Assembly: GCA_964490175.1 (NCBI GenBank)
Contig: CAZBAI010000010.1
Span: 1-58,021, forward strand
Source: RGIG3077 sp964490175
GTDB lineage: Bacteria > Bacillota > Clostridia > Oscillospirales > Ruminococcaceae
Reading direction: 5' to 3'
DNA length: 58,021 nt
Part shown: positions 8,418 to 16,269 of the stretch, one piece after another
Numbering within the stretch: the stretch's first letter is position 1
Layout: each line of letters begins with the position of its first letter
Position numbers and translations under genes: made by a program
Notes under the pieces: model-generated
The model's database searches: none
Seen by the model: the letters and a program-made list of their open reading frames with translations, nothing else
What the model was told of the DNA's origin: nothing

Positions 8418-8450
8418 CCCATTCTCCCCCTCTTTGATTTTTCAAAGATT

Positions 8451-8484
8451 AAGCCGAAACTTTAAAAAAATTTCGGCTTTTTCA
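8451..8484 (+). terminator. terminator after the LRR gene
   Basis: AAGCCGAAA and TTTCGGCTT form a perfect 9-bp stem around an A-rich loop, followed by TTTTC. It separates the ATPase-LRR pair from the oxidoreductase genes. Confidence 0.75.
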
Positions 8485-8562
8485 TAAATTCAGCGGCGAT
8501 TTTGCCAAAGCTTGCGCAAATTACCGCTTGTGGCAATTTTAATTCTGAAAGGAGAATCACCT

Positions 8563-8769
8563 ATGGCAAAAATGGAGGTTCTTTTTGAAAAGTGCGAGGG
8601 CTGCGGTCTGTGTATAACCGCCTGTCCCAAAAAAATCGTTTCAATTCAAAAAGAGAAGAGGAATCGCCTCGGCCATTTCACTGCACAATGCACCGATCAG
8701 CAATCCTGCATCGGCTGCGCTATGTGTGCTATGATGTGCCCCGAATGCGCTATTCGTATTGAAAAATAA
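8563..8769 (+). CDS. 2-oxoacid:ferredoxin oxidoreductase delta subunit, 2[4Fe-4S] ferredoxin
   Basis: The 68-aa protein carries two cluster motifs, CEGCGLCITACP and CIGCAMCAMMCP, so it should hold two [4Fe-4S] clusters that take electrons from the catalytic subunits. The ATG at 8563 follows AAAGGAG; the frame extends upstream to 8512 without support. It is followed by the alpha, beta and gamma genes in that order, the common delta-alpha-beta-gamma arrangement of four-subunit KOR/VOR enzymes. Confidence 0.88.
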   Translation: MAKMEVLFEKCEGCGLCITACPKKIVSIQKEKRNRLGHFTAQCTDQQSCIGCAMCAMMCPECAIRIEK

Positions 8770-8805
8770 ATTTTTTCCATAAAACAAAAGGAGTGTTGAT
8801 TTAAC

Positions 8806-9861
8806 TTGGAAAAGAAACTTATGAAAGGTAACGAAGCCTTGGCTGAAGCCGCTATCAGATGCGGCTGCAAATGCTTTTTCGGATACCCCATCACACCGCA
8901 GACCGAGCTTTCGGAATATATGGCAAAGCGTATGAACGCTTCGGGAGGCGTTTTCCTCCAAGCCGAATCTGAAATTGCGGCAATCAATATGGTTCTCGGT
9001 GCCGCTTCAACCGGCGTGCGTGCCATGACATCTTCATCATCTCCCGGAATAAGCCTTAAATCCGAGGGCATTTCATACATTGCCGGAAGCGATTTGCCCT
9101 GCGTTATCGTAAACGTTCAGCGTGGCGGCCCCGGTCTTGGCGGAATCCAACCCTCACAGGCCGACTATTGGCAGGCTACAAAAGGTCTTGGCCACGGTGA
9201 TTTTCACGTGCTTGTATTCGCACCCTCCTCTGTACAGGAAGTTGTCGATATGATAAGCTATGCGTTTGATATGGCAGATAAATACAGAATGCCCGCAATG
9301 CTTCTTTCCGACGGTCTTTTGGGTCAGATGATGGAGCCGGTCGTGTTCCCTAAGCAAAGTGCGGCACCAGTTGAAAAGCCTTGGGCTGCCAACGGCCATC
9401 AAAACAAGCGTAGCCACAATATCATAAATTCTCTTTATATCGAAGCTGCCGACCTTGAAAACACCATTGTCGAAAGATATAAAAAATATGATGAAATCAA
9501 AGCAACTTTGCCCGATGCGGAAACCTATCTTACAGACGACGCCGACTATATCCTCACAGCATACGGCGCAACTGCCAGAGTATGTAAATCCGCAGTAAAT
9601 CTTGCAAGAGCGCAGGGCATAAAGGCGGGTCTTATCAGACCTAAAACCCTTTGGCCGTTCCCTTCCGAAATCATCAAAAACGCATCGCAAAACGCCAAAG
9701 CGCTTTTGTGTGTGGAAATGAGCACAGGTCAAATGGTTGACGATATCAAACTCAGCGTTGAATGTAAGAAAAGGGTTGAGTTTTTCGGAAGAACCGGCGG
9801 CGTTATTCCCACGCCCGCAGAGGTTCTTGCGCAAATCAAAAAGCTTGGAGGTATTGAGTAA
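8806..9861 (+). CDS. korA: 2-oxoacid:ferredoxin oxidoreductase alpha subunit
   Basis: This catalytic partner of the TPP subunit oxidises a 2-oxoacid plus CoA to acyl-CoA, CO2 and reduced ferredoxin. The 351-aa protein starts MEKKLMKGNEALAEAAIR and has the family motif FGYPITPQTELSEYM, then QAESEIAAINMVLGAASTG and GGPGLGGIQPSQADYWQA. I chose TTG 8806-8808 (AAAAGGAG 12 nt upstream) because homologues begin a few residues before the MKGNEA segment; ATG 8821 is an alternative. The type (2-oxoglutarate, branched-chain 2-oxoacid) cannot be assigned from sequence alone. The last base of its stop codon is the first base of the beta-gene ATG. Confidence 0.88.
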   Translation: MEKKLMKGNEALAEAAIRCGCKCFFGYPITPQTELSEYMAKRMNASGGVFLQAESEIAAINMVLGAASTGVRAMTSSSSPGISLKSEGISYIAGSDLPCVIVNVQRGGPGLGGIQPSQADYWQATKGLGHGDFHVLVFAPSSVQEVVDMISYAFDMADKYRMPAMLLSDGLLGQMMEPVVFPKQSAAPVEKPWAANGHQNKRSHNIINSLYIEAADLENTIVERYKKYDEIKATLPDAETYLTDDADYILTAYGATARVCKSAVNLARAQGIKAGLIRPKTLWPFPSEIIKNASQNAKALLCVEMSTGQMVDDIKLSVECKKRVEFFGRTGGVIPTPAEVLAQIKKLGGIE

Positions 9862-10607
9862 TGGCTGTTGTATTTGAAAGACCGAAATCACTTGCCGATA
9901 TCAGACTGCACTACTGTCCGGGCTGTACTCACGGCATAATTCACAGGCTCGTTTGCGAGGTTATCGACGAAATGGGTATTGAAGGCGATACCGTCGGCGT
10001 TTGCCCCGTAGGATGCAGCGTTTTTGCATATAACTATTTCAACTGCGATATGATCGAAGCTCCGCACGGACGTGCTCCGGCGGTTGCAACCGGTGTAAAG
10101 CGTGCTCAACCCGATAAATTTGTATTTACTTATCAGGGCGACGGCGACCTTGCCGCAATCGGAACGTGCGAAACCGTTCACGCCGCAACCAGAGGCGAAA
10201 ACATTGTCGTAATTTTTGTAAACAATACAATTTACGGCATGACAGGCGGTCAAATGGCACCTACAACGCTCCCCGGTCAAATTTCCACGACAACGCCTTT
10301 CGGACGTGACCCCAAATTGGCAGGCTTCCCCGTAAAGGTATGCGAAATGCTCTCTACTCTTGACGGCGTCGCTCTTGCACAGCGTGTTGCGGTTGACAGC
10401 GTTCCCCACATCAGAGAAGCGAAAAAAGCTATTCGCAAGGCTTTTGAAAATCAGCGTGATAAAAAAGGCTTCTCAATAGTTGAAGTTCTTTCTACCTGCC
10501 CGACAAACTGGGGACTTTCGCCTACCGACGCAATCAAGCGTTTGCAGGATGAAATGATTCCTTACTATCCTTTGGGTGTATATGCAGATAAGGAGGTAAA
10601 ATTCTGA
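9861..10607 (+). CDS. korB: 2-oxoacid:ferredoxin oxidoreductase beta subunit (TPP-binding)
   Basis: The 248-aa protein contains CPGCTHGIIHRLV near the N-terminus, CPVGCSVFAYNYF, and the TPP/Mg motif YQGDGDLAAIGTCE ending in VFVNNTIYGMTGGQ. It binds thiamine diphosphate and performs the decarboxylation. The length fits the short beta subunits of KOR/VOR enzymes. It overlaps the alpha gene by one base and the gamma gene by one base, so the three subunits are translationally coupled. Confidence 0.9.
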   Translation: MAVVFERPKSLADIRLHYCPGCTHGIIHRLVCEVIDEMGIEGDTVGVCPVGCSVFAYNYFNCDMIEAPHGRAPAVATGVKRAQPDKFVFTYQGDGDLAAIGTCETVHAATRGENIVVIFVNNTIYGMTGGQMAPTTLPGQISTTTPFGRDPKLAGFPVKVCEMLSTLDGVALAQRVAVDSVPHIREAKKAIRKAFENQRDKKGFSIVEVLSTCPTNWGLSPTDAIKRLQDEMIPYYPLGVYADKEVKF

Positions 10608-11134
10608 TGACAAGTGAAATTCTTTTTGCGGGCTTCGGCGGACAGGGTATCCTGTTCAGCGGCAAGGCGTTTGCATATTGCGGATTGATTGCCGATAAAG
10701 AGGTTTCGTGGTTGCCGTCATACGGTCCCGAAATGCGCGGCGGTGCGGCAAACTGCTCGGTATGTATCTCTGATGAGCCGATAGGTTCTCCCCTCATCAC
10801 AACGCCCGATTATCTTGTTGCTATGAACATTCCCTCGTTCGACAAGTTCATAAACACGGTTAAACCCGGCGGCAAGGCATTTATCGACAGCACCATGGTT
10901 GACGAAAAATGCGAGCGAACCGACATCGACTGCTACTATGTTCCGGCTTCGCAGCTTGCAAGCGAACACAATTTGAGCGCTAACGTTATTCTTATGGGCA
11001 AGCTTATTAAAGAAACAGGCCTTTTCACCTTTGATGAAATCGAAAAGGGACTTGAAAAATGCATTCCCGCATCAAAATCCCACCTTATCGCCAAAAACAT
11101 CGAGGCTATGAAAATCGGCTACGATTACGAATAA
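10607..11134 (+). CDS. korC: 2-oxoacid:ferredoxin oxidoreductase gamma subunit
   Basis: The 175-aa protein begins EILFAGFGGQGILFSGKAFAY, the typical GGQG start of the gamma domain, and contains LPSYGPEMRGGAANCSVCISD, a segment found across POR/KOR/VOR gamma subunits. It completes the enzyme and ends at a terminator hairpin. Confidence 0.9.
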   Translation: MTSEILFAGFGGQGILFSGKAFAYCGLIADKEVSWLPSYGPEMRGGAANCSVCISDEPIGSPLITTPDYLVAMNIPSFDKFINTVKPGGKAFIDSTMVDEKCERTDIDCYYVPASQLASEHNLSANVILMGKLIKETGLFTFDEIEKGLEKCIPASKSHLIAKNIEAMKIGYDYE

Positions 11135-11160
11135 GCAAAAGCAAAACGCAATACACAAGT

Positions 11161-11199
11161 CAGAGCAAAGATTGTTGTCTTTGCTCTGCTTTTGCTTTA
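11161..11199 (+). terminator. terminator after korC
   Basis: CAGAGCAAAGA and TCTTTGCTCTG form an 11-bp stem with a 6-nt loop, followed by CTTTTGCTTT. An upstream AAGCAAAAGC could extend the stem by pairing with GCTTTTGCTT. Confidence 0.75.
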
Positions 11200-11523
11200 C
11201 CGTGATATATCTGCCGAATTGTCAATTCTGCCGCCGAAGTGCCGAATCACTTTTTCGATTTTGCTGCGATACTTAGCGTCGGCAACAATATTCAGCTCGG
11301 GCGATTTTAAAAGCTCTTTGCGAAAATCATCATTATTTGCCGCAGGATATATCCTAAAATAATCGGGAGCTATCGGCACGACAAACGGCGGCGAATCAAG
11401 TCCTTTTGTATTACTCGCCGTTGTTTCCGCACAATATATCCGTGAGTCGATTCGGCAAATTTCACCAAGGGCCTTGTCGGCGTTTTCAAAGCTGTCAAAT
11501 CCGGCTGTTATAATTGTATTCAT
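11197..11523 (-). CDS. small hypothetical protein
   Basis: This is a 108-aa minus-strand product starting MNTIITAGFDSFENADKALG. It ends with KIEKVIRHFGGRIDNSADISR and has a ferredoxin-fold-like alternation of strands and helices, but I do not recognise a family. The frame could also start at TTG 11547; a GGAGGG lies 16 nt before the ATG, farther than usual, so the start is uncertain. It has its own intergenic spaces on both sides and no clear functional context. Confidence 0.5.
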   Translation of the reverse strand: MNTIITAGFDSFENADKALGEICRIDSRIYCAETTASNTKGLDSPPFVVPIAPDYFRIYPAANNDDFRKELLKSPELNIVADAKYRSKIEKVIRHFGGRIDNSADISR

Positions 11524-11638
11524 ATTAAAACTGTCTTTTCCCTCCAATACGGTTTATGAAAAATCATGGTTTAGAATGCAGTGAAAAACCGTTTAATGTA
11601 TATTTTGCCCGAAAATATAAAATATATATAAGTAAATC

Positions 11639-11667
11639 TTGCATTTGACGTCGATTTGTGATATTAT
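11639..11667 (+). promoter_or_regulatory. promoter for the DUF951-prfA operon
   Basis: TTGCAT (11639-11644) and TATTAT (11662-11667) are 17 nt apart. It precedes the GTG start of the DUF951 gene at 11716. Confidence 0.55.
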
Positions 11668-11715
11668 AAAACTAATCGGCGATTTTTGAACAAGTTTTGT
11701 AAGGGGCTGTTAAAA

Positions 11716-11907
11716 GTGGATGTCAGAGTCGGTGATATACTCATAATGAAAAAACCCCATACCCATATTTGCAATTGCAACCGTATGGTTGTGTTGCGCT
11801 CGGGTATGGACTTTAAACTGATGTGCGAAAAATGTGAGCGTGTTTTTATGACCCCGAGAAACAATATCGAAAAACGCATCAAAAAAATCGAAAGAAACGA
11901 AAATTAA
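11716..11907 (+). CDS. DUF951 family protein (YyzM-like)
   Basis: The 63-aa product starts with GTG 11716 (MDVRVGDILIMKKPHTHICN). It carries the basic DUF951 pattern: VRVGDI..MKKPH, a Cys-rich middle (CNCNRMVV...CEKCERVFM) and a lysine/arginine-rich end. Four cysteines in CxC...CxxC could bind zinc. The family is widespread in Firmicutes and has no settled function; a nucleic-acid-binding role is plausible from the charge. It lies 32 nt before prfA. Confidence 0.8.
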   Translation: MDVRVGDILIMKKPHTHICNCNRMVVLRSGMDFKLMCEKCERVFMTPRNNIEKRIKKIERNEN

Positions 11908-11939
11908 AATATATCCGTTTTCAGAGAAAGACAGTATTT

Positions 11940-13019
11940 ATGTTTGAAAAGCTAAATCTTACAGAACAGCGCTTTGAAGAAATCAGCGAAAAGCTCTCGT
12001 GCCCCGATGTCATCGCCGATAACGAACAGTATAAGGCGCTGATGAAGGAATACAAAGCCCTTAAAGACGTCGTCGAAAAATACAGAGAATATAAAAAAGC
12101 TCGCCGAGATTTTGACGACGCAAAGGATTTGCTCGAAAATTCCGGCGGCGACCGTGAACTTAAAGAACTTGCGCAAAGCGAACTTGAAACTTGCGAAAAA
12201 TTGTGCGAAACTTTAAGCGAGGATTTAAAATATTTGCTTTTGCCGAGCGACCCTAACGACAGCAAAAACGTTATCATCGAAATCAGAGGCGGCGCAGGCG
12301 GCGAGGAAGCTTCGCTTTTCGCTCATTCTCTTTTCAGAATGTACTCAATGTACTGCGAGGCAAAACGCTGGAAGCTTGAAATTCTCAACTCAAACGAAAC
12401 CGAACTCGGCGGGTTCAAAGAAGTCAGCTTTTTGATAACGGGCGAGGGCGCATATTCCAGATTAAAATTTGAAAGCGGCGTTCACCGTGTTCAGCGTGTG
12501 CCGGAAACCGAATCGCAAGGGCGCATTCACACTTCGACAGTTACGGTTGCGGTTCTTCCCGAAACCGATGAGGTAGAACTTGAAATTAACCCGAGCGACC
12601 TTAAAATCGATGTATTCCGTTCAAGCGGCGCAGGCGGTCAGCACATCAACAAAACTGAATCTGCGGTGAGAATCACCCATTTGCCGACGGGCGTTGTCGT
12701 TGAATGTCAAGACGAGCGCAGCCAGCACAAAAATAAAGACCGTGCGATGAAAATTCTGCGCTCACGCCTTTTTGAAGCAAAGCAGCGTGAACAAAACGAA
12801 AAAATCGCAGGTCAGCGAAAGGCGCAGGTCGGCACAGGCGACCGAAGCGAACGCATAAGAACATACAATTATCCGCAAGGGCGTATGACCGACCACAGGA
12901 TTTCGCTTACCCTTTATCGTCTTGAGGATATTTTAAACGGCAATCTTGACGAAATTTTCGATGCTCTTGCCACAGCCGACAGAGCCGCAAAGCTGGCGGC
13001 GCAATCCGAAAATCTCTGA
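11940..13019 (+). CDS. prfA: peptide chain release factor 1
   Basis: RF1 ends translation at UAA and UAG. The 359-aa length is standard. The codon-recognition PxT motif is PET at residues 188-190 (VPETESQGRIHTST), and the catalytic GGQ lies at 232-234 (SSGAGGQHINKTESAVRI). The N-terminal coiled-coil domain has the usual RGGAGGEEASLFAHSLFRMY stretch. It heads a housekeeping run with sua5, coaE and an aminopeptidase. In many Firmicutes prfA neighbours prmC and sua5; prmC is absent here. Confidence 0.97.
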   Translation: MFEKLNLTEQRFEEISEKLSCPDVIADNEQYKALMKEYKALKDVVEKYREYKKARRDFDDAKDLLENSGGDRELKELAQSELETCEKLCETLSEDLKYLLLPSDPNDSKNVIIEIRGGAGGEEASLFAHSLFRMYSMYCEAKRWKLEILNSNETELGGFKEVSFLITGEGAYSRLKFESGVHRVQRVPETESQGRIHTSTVTVAVLPETDEVELEINPSDLKIDVFRSSGAGGQHINKTESAVRITHLPTGVVVECQDERSQHKNKDRAMKILRSRLFEAKQREQNEKIAGQRKAQVGTGDRSERIRTYNYPQGRMTDHRISLTLYRLEDILNGNLDEIFDALATADRAAKLAAQSENL

Positions 13020-13052
13020 AAAATTCTTACGCAAAAAGAGGTAATGGGCACA

Positions 13053-14081
13053 ATGGAGCCTAATAGCTACAATACAAAGCTGCTTTGCAATGATGAAAAC
13101 GGCATTGCGCAAGCGGCAAAGCTCATCGCAAGCGGCGAGGTTGTCGGTATGCCGACCGAAACCGTATACGGCCTTGCGGCAAACGCTTTGGATGAAAACG
13201 CCGTTAAAAAAATATTCATTGCAAAGGGTCGCCCGGCGGATAATCCGCTGATAGTGCACATTGCCGAGCTTGACGATATATTCACACTGTGTCATGATAT
13301 CCCCGAAAATGCGTTGAAAATCGCCAAAGCCCTTTGGCCGGCGCCGCTAACGCTTATTCTCCCGAAAAAAGATATTGTGCCGTATGTAACCTCCGGCGGA
13401 CTTGATACAGTCGGCGTGCGTATGCCCTGTTGCCAAAGCGCACTAAAGCTTATCAAAAAAAGCGGCAAACCCTTGGCGGCACCCTCGGCAAACACATCGG
13501 GCAAGCCCAGCCCCACAAACGCTATGCACGTTTTTGACGATATGCAGGGGAAAATCAGCGCAATTATCGACGGCGGCGAATGCTCTGTCGGGGTTGAATC
13601 TACCGTAATTTGTTTTGAAAACGACAATGTCCGTATTTTGCGCCCCGGATTTGTCACGCCAAACGACCTTGCTATGTTTTGCAACGATGTTATTATCGAC
13701 AAAAACGTTTTGCAAGAGCTTGATGAAAACGCAAGGGCTGCCTCTCCGGGCATGAAATATAAGCATTATTCCCCGAAATGCGATGTTTTTCTCGTGGAAT
13801 CAACATCGGCGGCATTTTTTGAATATGCAAAAAACGCTGCCTGCGAAAACGACTGTTTAATGATTTTTGACGGCGATATAAATACAACAAAAATCAAATC
13901 GATTACCTATGGCGCAAACGACATTGAAAATGCCGAGAGGATTTTTAATTGCCTGCGCAAAACCGATGAACTCGGCGCTGAGCATGTGTTTGTGCGTGCT
14001 CCCTCTAAAAACGGCGTCGGGCTTGCGGTTTACAACAGGCTTATACGTGCCGCGGGCTTTAAAGTAATAAAATTAAATTGA
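13053..14081 (+). CDS. ywlC: threonylcarbamoyl-AMP synthase, Sua5/YwlC type
   Basis: The enzyme makes threonylcarbamoyl-AMP from threonine, bicarbonate and ATP for the t6A37 modification of ANN-decoding tRNAs. The 342-aa protein has the YrdC domain (GMPTETVYGLAANALDENAVKKIF, KGRPADNPLIVHI, APSANTSGKPSPT) and the extra Sua5 C-terminal domain (from about residue 230). I chose ATG 13053 over 13044 because AGAGGT is 10 nt upstream of it. It is 33 nt after prfA and in the same operon. Confidence 0.92.
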   Translation: MEPNSYNTKLLCNDENGIAQAAKLIASGEVVGMPTETVYGLAANALDENAVKKIFIAKGRPADNPLIVHIAELDDIFTLCHDIPENALKIAKALWPAPLTLILPKKDIVPYVTSGGLDTVGVRMPCCQSALKLIKKSGKPLAAPSANTSGKPSPTNAMHVFDDMQGKISAIIDGGECSVGVESTVICFENDNVRILRPGFVTPNDLAMFCNDVIIDKNVLQELDENARAASPGMKYKHYSPKCDVFLVESTSAAFFEYAKNAACENDCLMIFDGDINTTKIKSITYGANDIENAERIFNCLRKTDELGAEHVFVRAPSKNGVGLAVYNRLIRAAGFKVIKLN

Positions 14082-14121
14082 CGATATTTTACCCTAAATT
14101 TCGGCGAAAGGCGGTGAAAGA

Positions 14122-14754
14122 GTGAACAGTCTTGAAGGCTTGATGGTTGTCGGTCTTACCGGTCAGACCGGTGCAGGCAAAACAACGGTATGTAAATTTT
14201 TTAAAGACAAAGGCTTTGCTGTTATAGATGCAGACAAAATCGCCCGAGATGTAACCTCAAAGGGCAGTCCCTGTCTTGCCGAAATCGGCGAATGCTTCAA
14301 AGAAAAAGTCATTACAGACGACGGCGAATACGACAGAGCAAAAATGGCGCAAATCGTATTTACCGACAAAAATAAGCTTGAAATGCTCAACAGCATATGC
14401 TACCCTTACATAACCGCCGAAATTTTGGAAAGAATAAGGCAATGCGGCAACAAGGGCGAAAGGCTGATTCTTCTCGACGCACCCACTTTGTTTGAAAGCC
14501 GTGCCGATGATTTTTGCGAATTGATTATTTCGGTTATCGCAAAAGAACACAATCGCCAAAAGCGCATTATGGAGCGTGACGGTCTTTCGGAAGAGGCGGC
14601 AAACAACCGCATAAGCTCTCAACATGACGAAAACTTTTTTAAAAAAAATTCCGACTTTATCATAAAAAACAACAAAAGCGAAAAAGTCCTCAAGGAAGTC
14701 ACCGAAGAGGTTGCCGACCGTGTGAAGGAATATTATCGTGATAATTTTTCATAA
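14122..14754 (+). CDS. coaE: dephospho-CoA kinase
   Basis: CoaE phosphorylates dephospho-CoA at the 3'-hydroxyl, the last step of coenzyme A synthesis. The 210-aa protein has Walker A GQTGAGKT (residues 14-21), the DADKIARDV motif, and the lid/CoA region LLDAPTLFES and RQKRIMERDGLSEEAANNRI. The start is taken as GTG 14122 behind GGCGGTG. The family's usual length is about 200. Confidence 0.93.
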   Translation: MNSLEGLMVVGLTGQTGAGKTTVCKFFKDKGFAVIDADKIARDVTSKGSPCLAEIGECFKEKVITDDGEYDRAKMAQIVFTDKNKLEMLNSICYPYITAEILERIRQCGNKGERLILLDAPTLFESRADDFCELIISVIAKEHNRQKRIMERDGLSEEAANNRISSQHDENFFKKNSDFIIKNNKSEKVLKEVTEEVADRVKEYYRDNFS

Positions 14755-14786
14755 ATTAAAAAAACTTGTAAAGGACGGTTGAAGCC

Positions 14787-16187
14787 ATGAACAACGAAAT
14801 TGATGTAAACGAACTGAAAAAATCGCTTTTTTCCGAGCGAAAAAACGCCGCCTCAACGCTTTGCGATGAGGACATTCGTAAAGCCGACAATTTTTGCGAG
14901 GACTATAAAAAATTCCTCAACGCCGCCAAAACCGAGCGTGAAGCCTGTGCTTACGCCGCAAAACTTGCAAAAGAAAACGGTTTTGTCGAATATAAAAAAG
15001 GCGATTCGCTTAAAAGCGGCGACAAAATATACTTTGTCAACAGAAATAAAGCAATCATTCTGGCTGTTATCGGCACGCAGGATATCTCATGCGGAATCAA
15101 CCTGTGCGCTGCGCATATCGATTCACCCAGACTTGATTTAAAGCAAAATCCCCTTTATGAAGATTCGGAAACGGCTCTTTTCAAAACGCATTATTACGGC
15201 GGAATCAAAAAATATCAGTGGACTGCAATTCCGCTTGCGCTTCACGGTGTAATCGTCAAGGCAAACGGTGAAAAAATCGAAGTTTGCATCGGCGAAAATG
15301 ATGATGAACCCGCATTTTGCATTACCGATTTGCTACCCCACCTTGCTCAGGAGCAAATGAAGCGCAATTTGGCGCAGGGTATTAAAGGTGAGGAACTGAA
15401 CATTCTTACCGGCTCACGCCCCTTTAAATCCGATGATTCAAGCGAAGCCGTAAAGCTCAACATTCTCAAAATATTAAACGATAAATACGGCATTGTTGAA
15501 GATGATTTCATCTCTGCCGAGTTAGAAGCAGTGCCCGCTTTCAAGGCAAGGGATATCGGTTTTGACCGCAGCATGATCGGCGCTTACGGTCACGATGACA
15601 GAGTTTGCGCATATACAGCTCTCAAAGCGATTCTCGACTGCGAAAATGTACAAAAAACCGCCTGCGTTGTTCTTACCGACAAGGAAGAAACCGGCAGTGA
15701 CGGCAACACAGGTCTACAATCGGCATATCTCAAATATTTTATCGCAGATATAGCCGAGGCTTTAGGAGCAAAGCCGAGGGACGTTATCTCGGCGACAAAA
15801 TGCCTTTCGGCAGATGTCAATGCAGCCTTTGACCCGACTTTCCCCGAAGTGAACGAGCGCAGAAACGCCGCTTTCATCAACAAGGGTGTTGTAATCACAA
15901 AATTCACGGGCGCAAGGGGCAAGTCCGGCACTTCCGACGCTTCTGCGGAATTTGTCGGCGAAATTCGTTCGCTTTGTGACAATGCAGGCATTGTTTGGCA
16001 AACAGGTGAGCTTGGCAAGGTCGATATGGGCGGCGGCGGAACCGTTGCGGCTTATCTTGCAAATCTTGATTTTGAAGTTATCGACGCAGGCGTTCCCGTA
16101 CTTTCAATGCACGCCCCGTTTGAGGTTGTATCAAAGCTTGATGTATATATGACATATCGCACATTCTGCGCATTTATGGGCGCATAA
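14787..16187 (+). CDS. M18 family aspartyl aminopeptidase
   Basis: M18 enzymes are dodecameric di-zinc aminopeptidases that prefer N-terminal acidic residues. The 466-aa protein shows the metal and catalytic sites: AAHIDSPRLDLK (His/Asp), TDKEETGSDGNTG (Glu pair) and SMHAPFEVVSKLDVYMTYR (late His). The ATG at 14787 follows AAAGGACGG. It closes the prfA operon and ends at a strong terminator shared with GH31 on the opposite strand. Confidence 0.92.
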   Translation: MNNEIDVNELKKSLFSERKNAASTLCDEDIRKADNFCEDYKKFLNAAKTEREACAYAAKLAKENGFVEYKKGDSLKSGDKIYFVNRNKAIILAVIGTQDISCGINLCAAHIDSPRLDLKQNPLYEDSETALFKTHYYGGIKKYQWTAIPLALHGVIVKANGEKIEVCIGENDDEPAFCITDLLPHLAQEQMKRNLAQGIKGEELNILTGSRPFKSDDSSEAVKLNILKILNDKYGIVEDDFISAELEAVPAFKARDIGFDRSMIGAYGHDDRVCAYTALKAILDCENVQKTACVVLTDKEETGSDGNTGLQSAYLKYFIADIAEALGAKPRDVISATKCLSADVNAAFDPTFPEVNERRNAAFINKGVVITKFTGARGKSGTSDASAEFVGEIRSLCDNAGIVWQTGELGKVDMGGGGTVAAYLANLDFEVIDAGVPVLSMHAPFEVVSKLDVYMTYRTFCAFMGA

Positions 16188-16204
16188 ATCCGCACACAAA
16201 AAAA

Positions 16205-16246
16205 CGCACCGAAAAAGCTTAAAGCATTTTTCGGTGCGTATTTTTA
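16205..16246. terminator. bidirectional terminator between M18 and GH31 genes
   Basis: ACGCACCGAAAAA and TTTTTCGGTGCGT form a long stem with A-runs on one side and ATTTTTATTT on the other. It lies between convergent genes and can serve both strands. Confidence 0.85.
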
Positions 16247-16269
16247 TTTGCAAAATCAAAACCTTAAAA

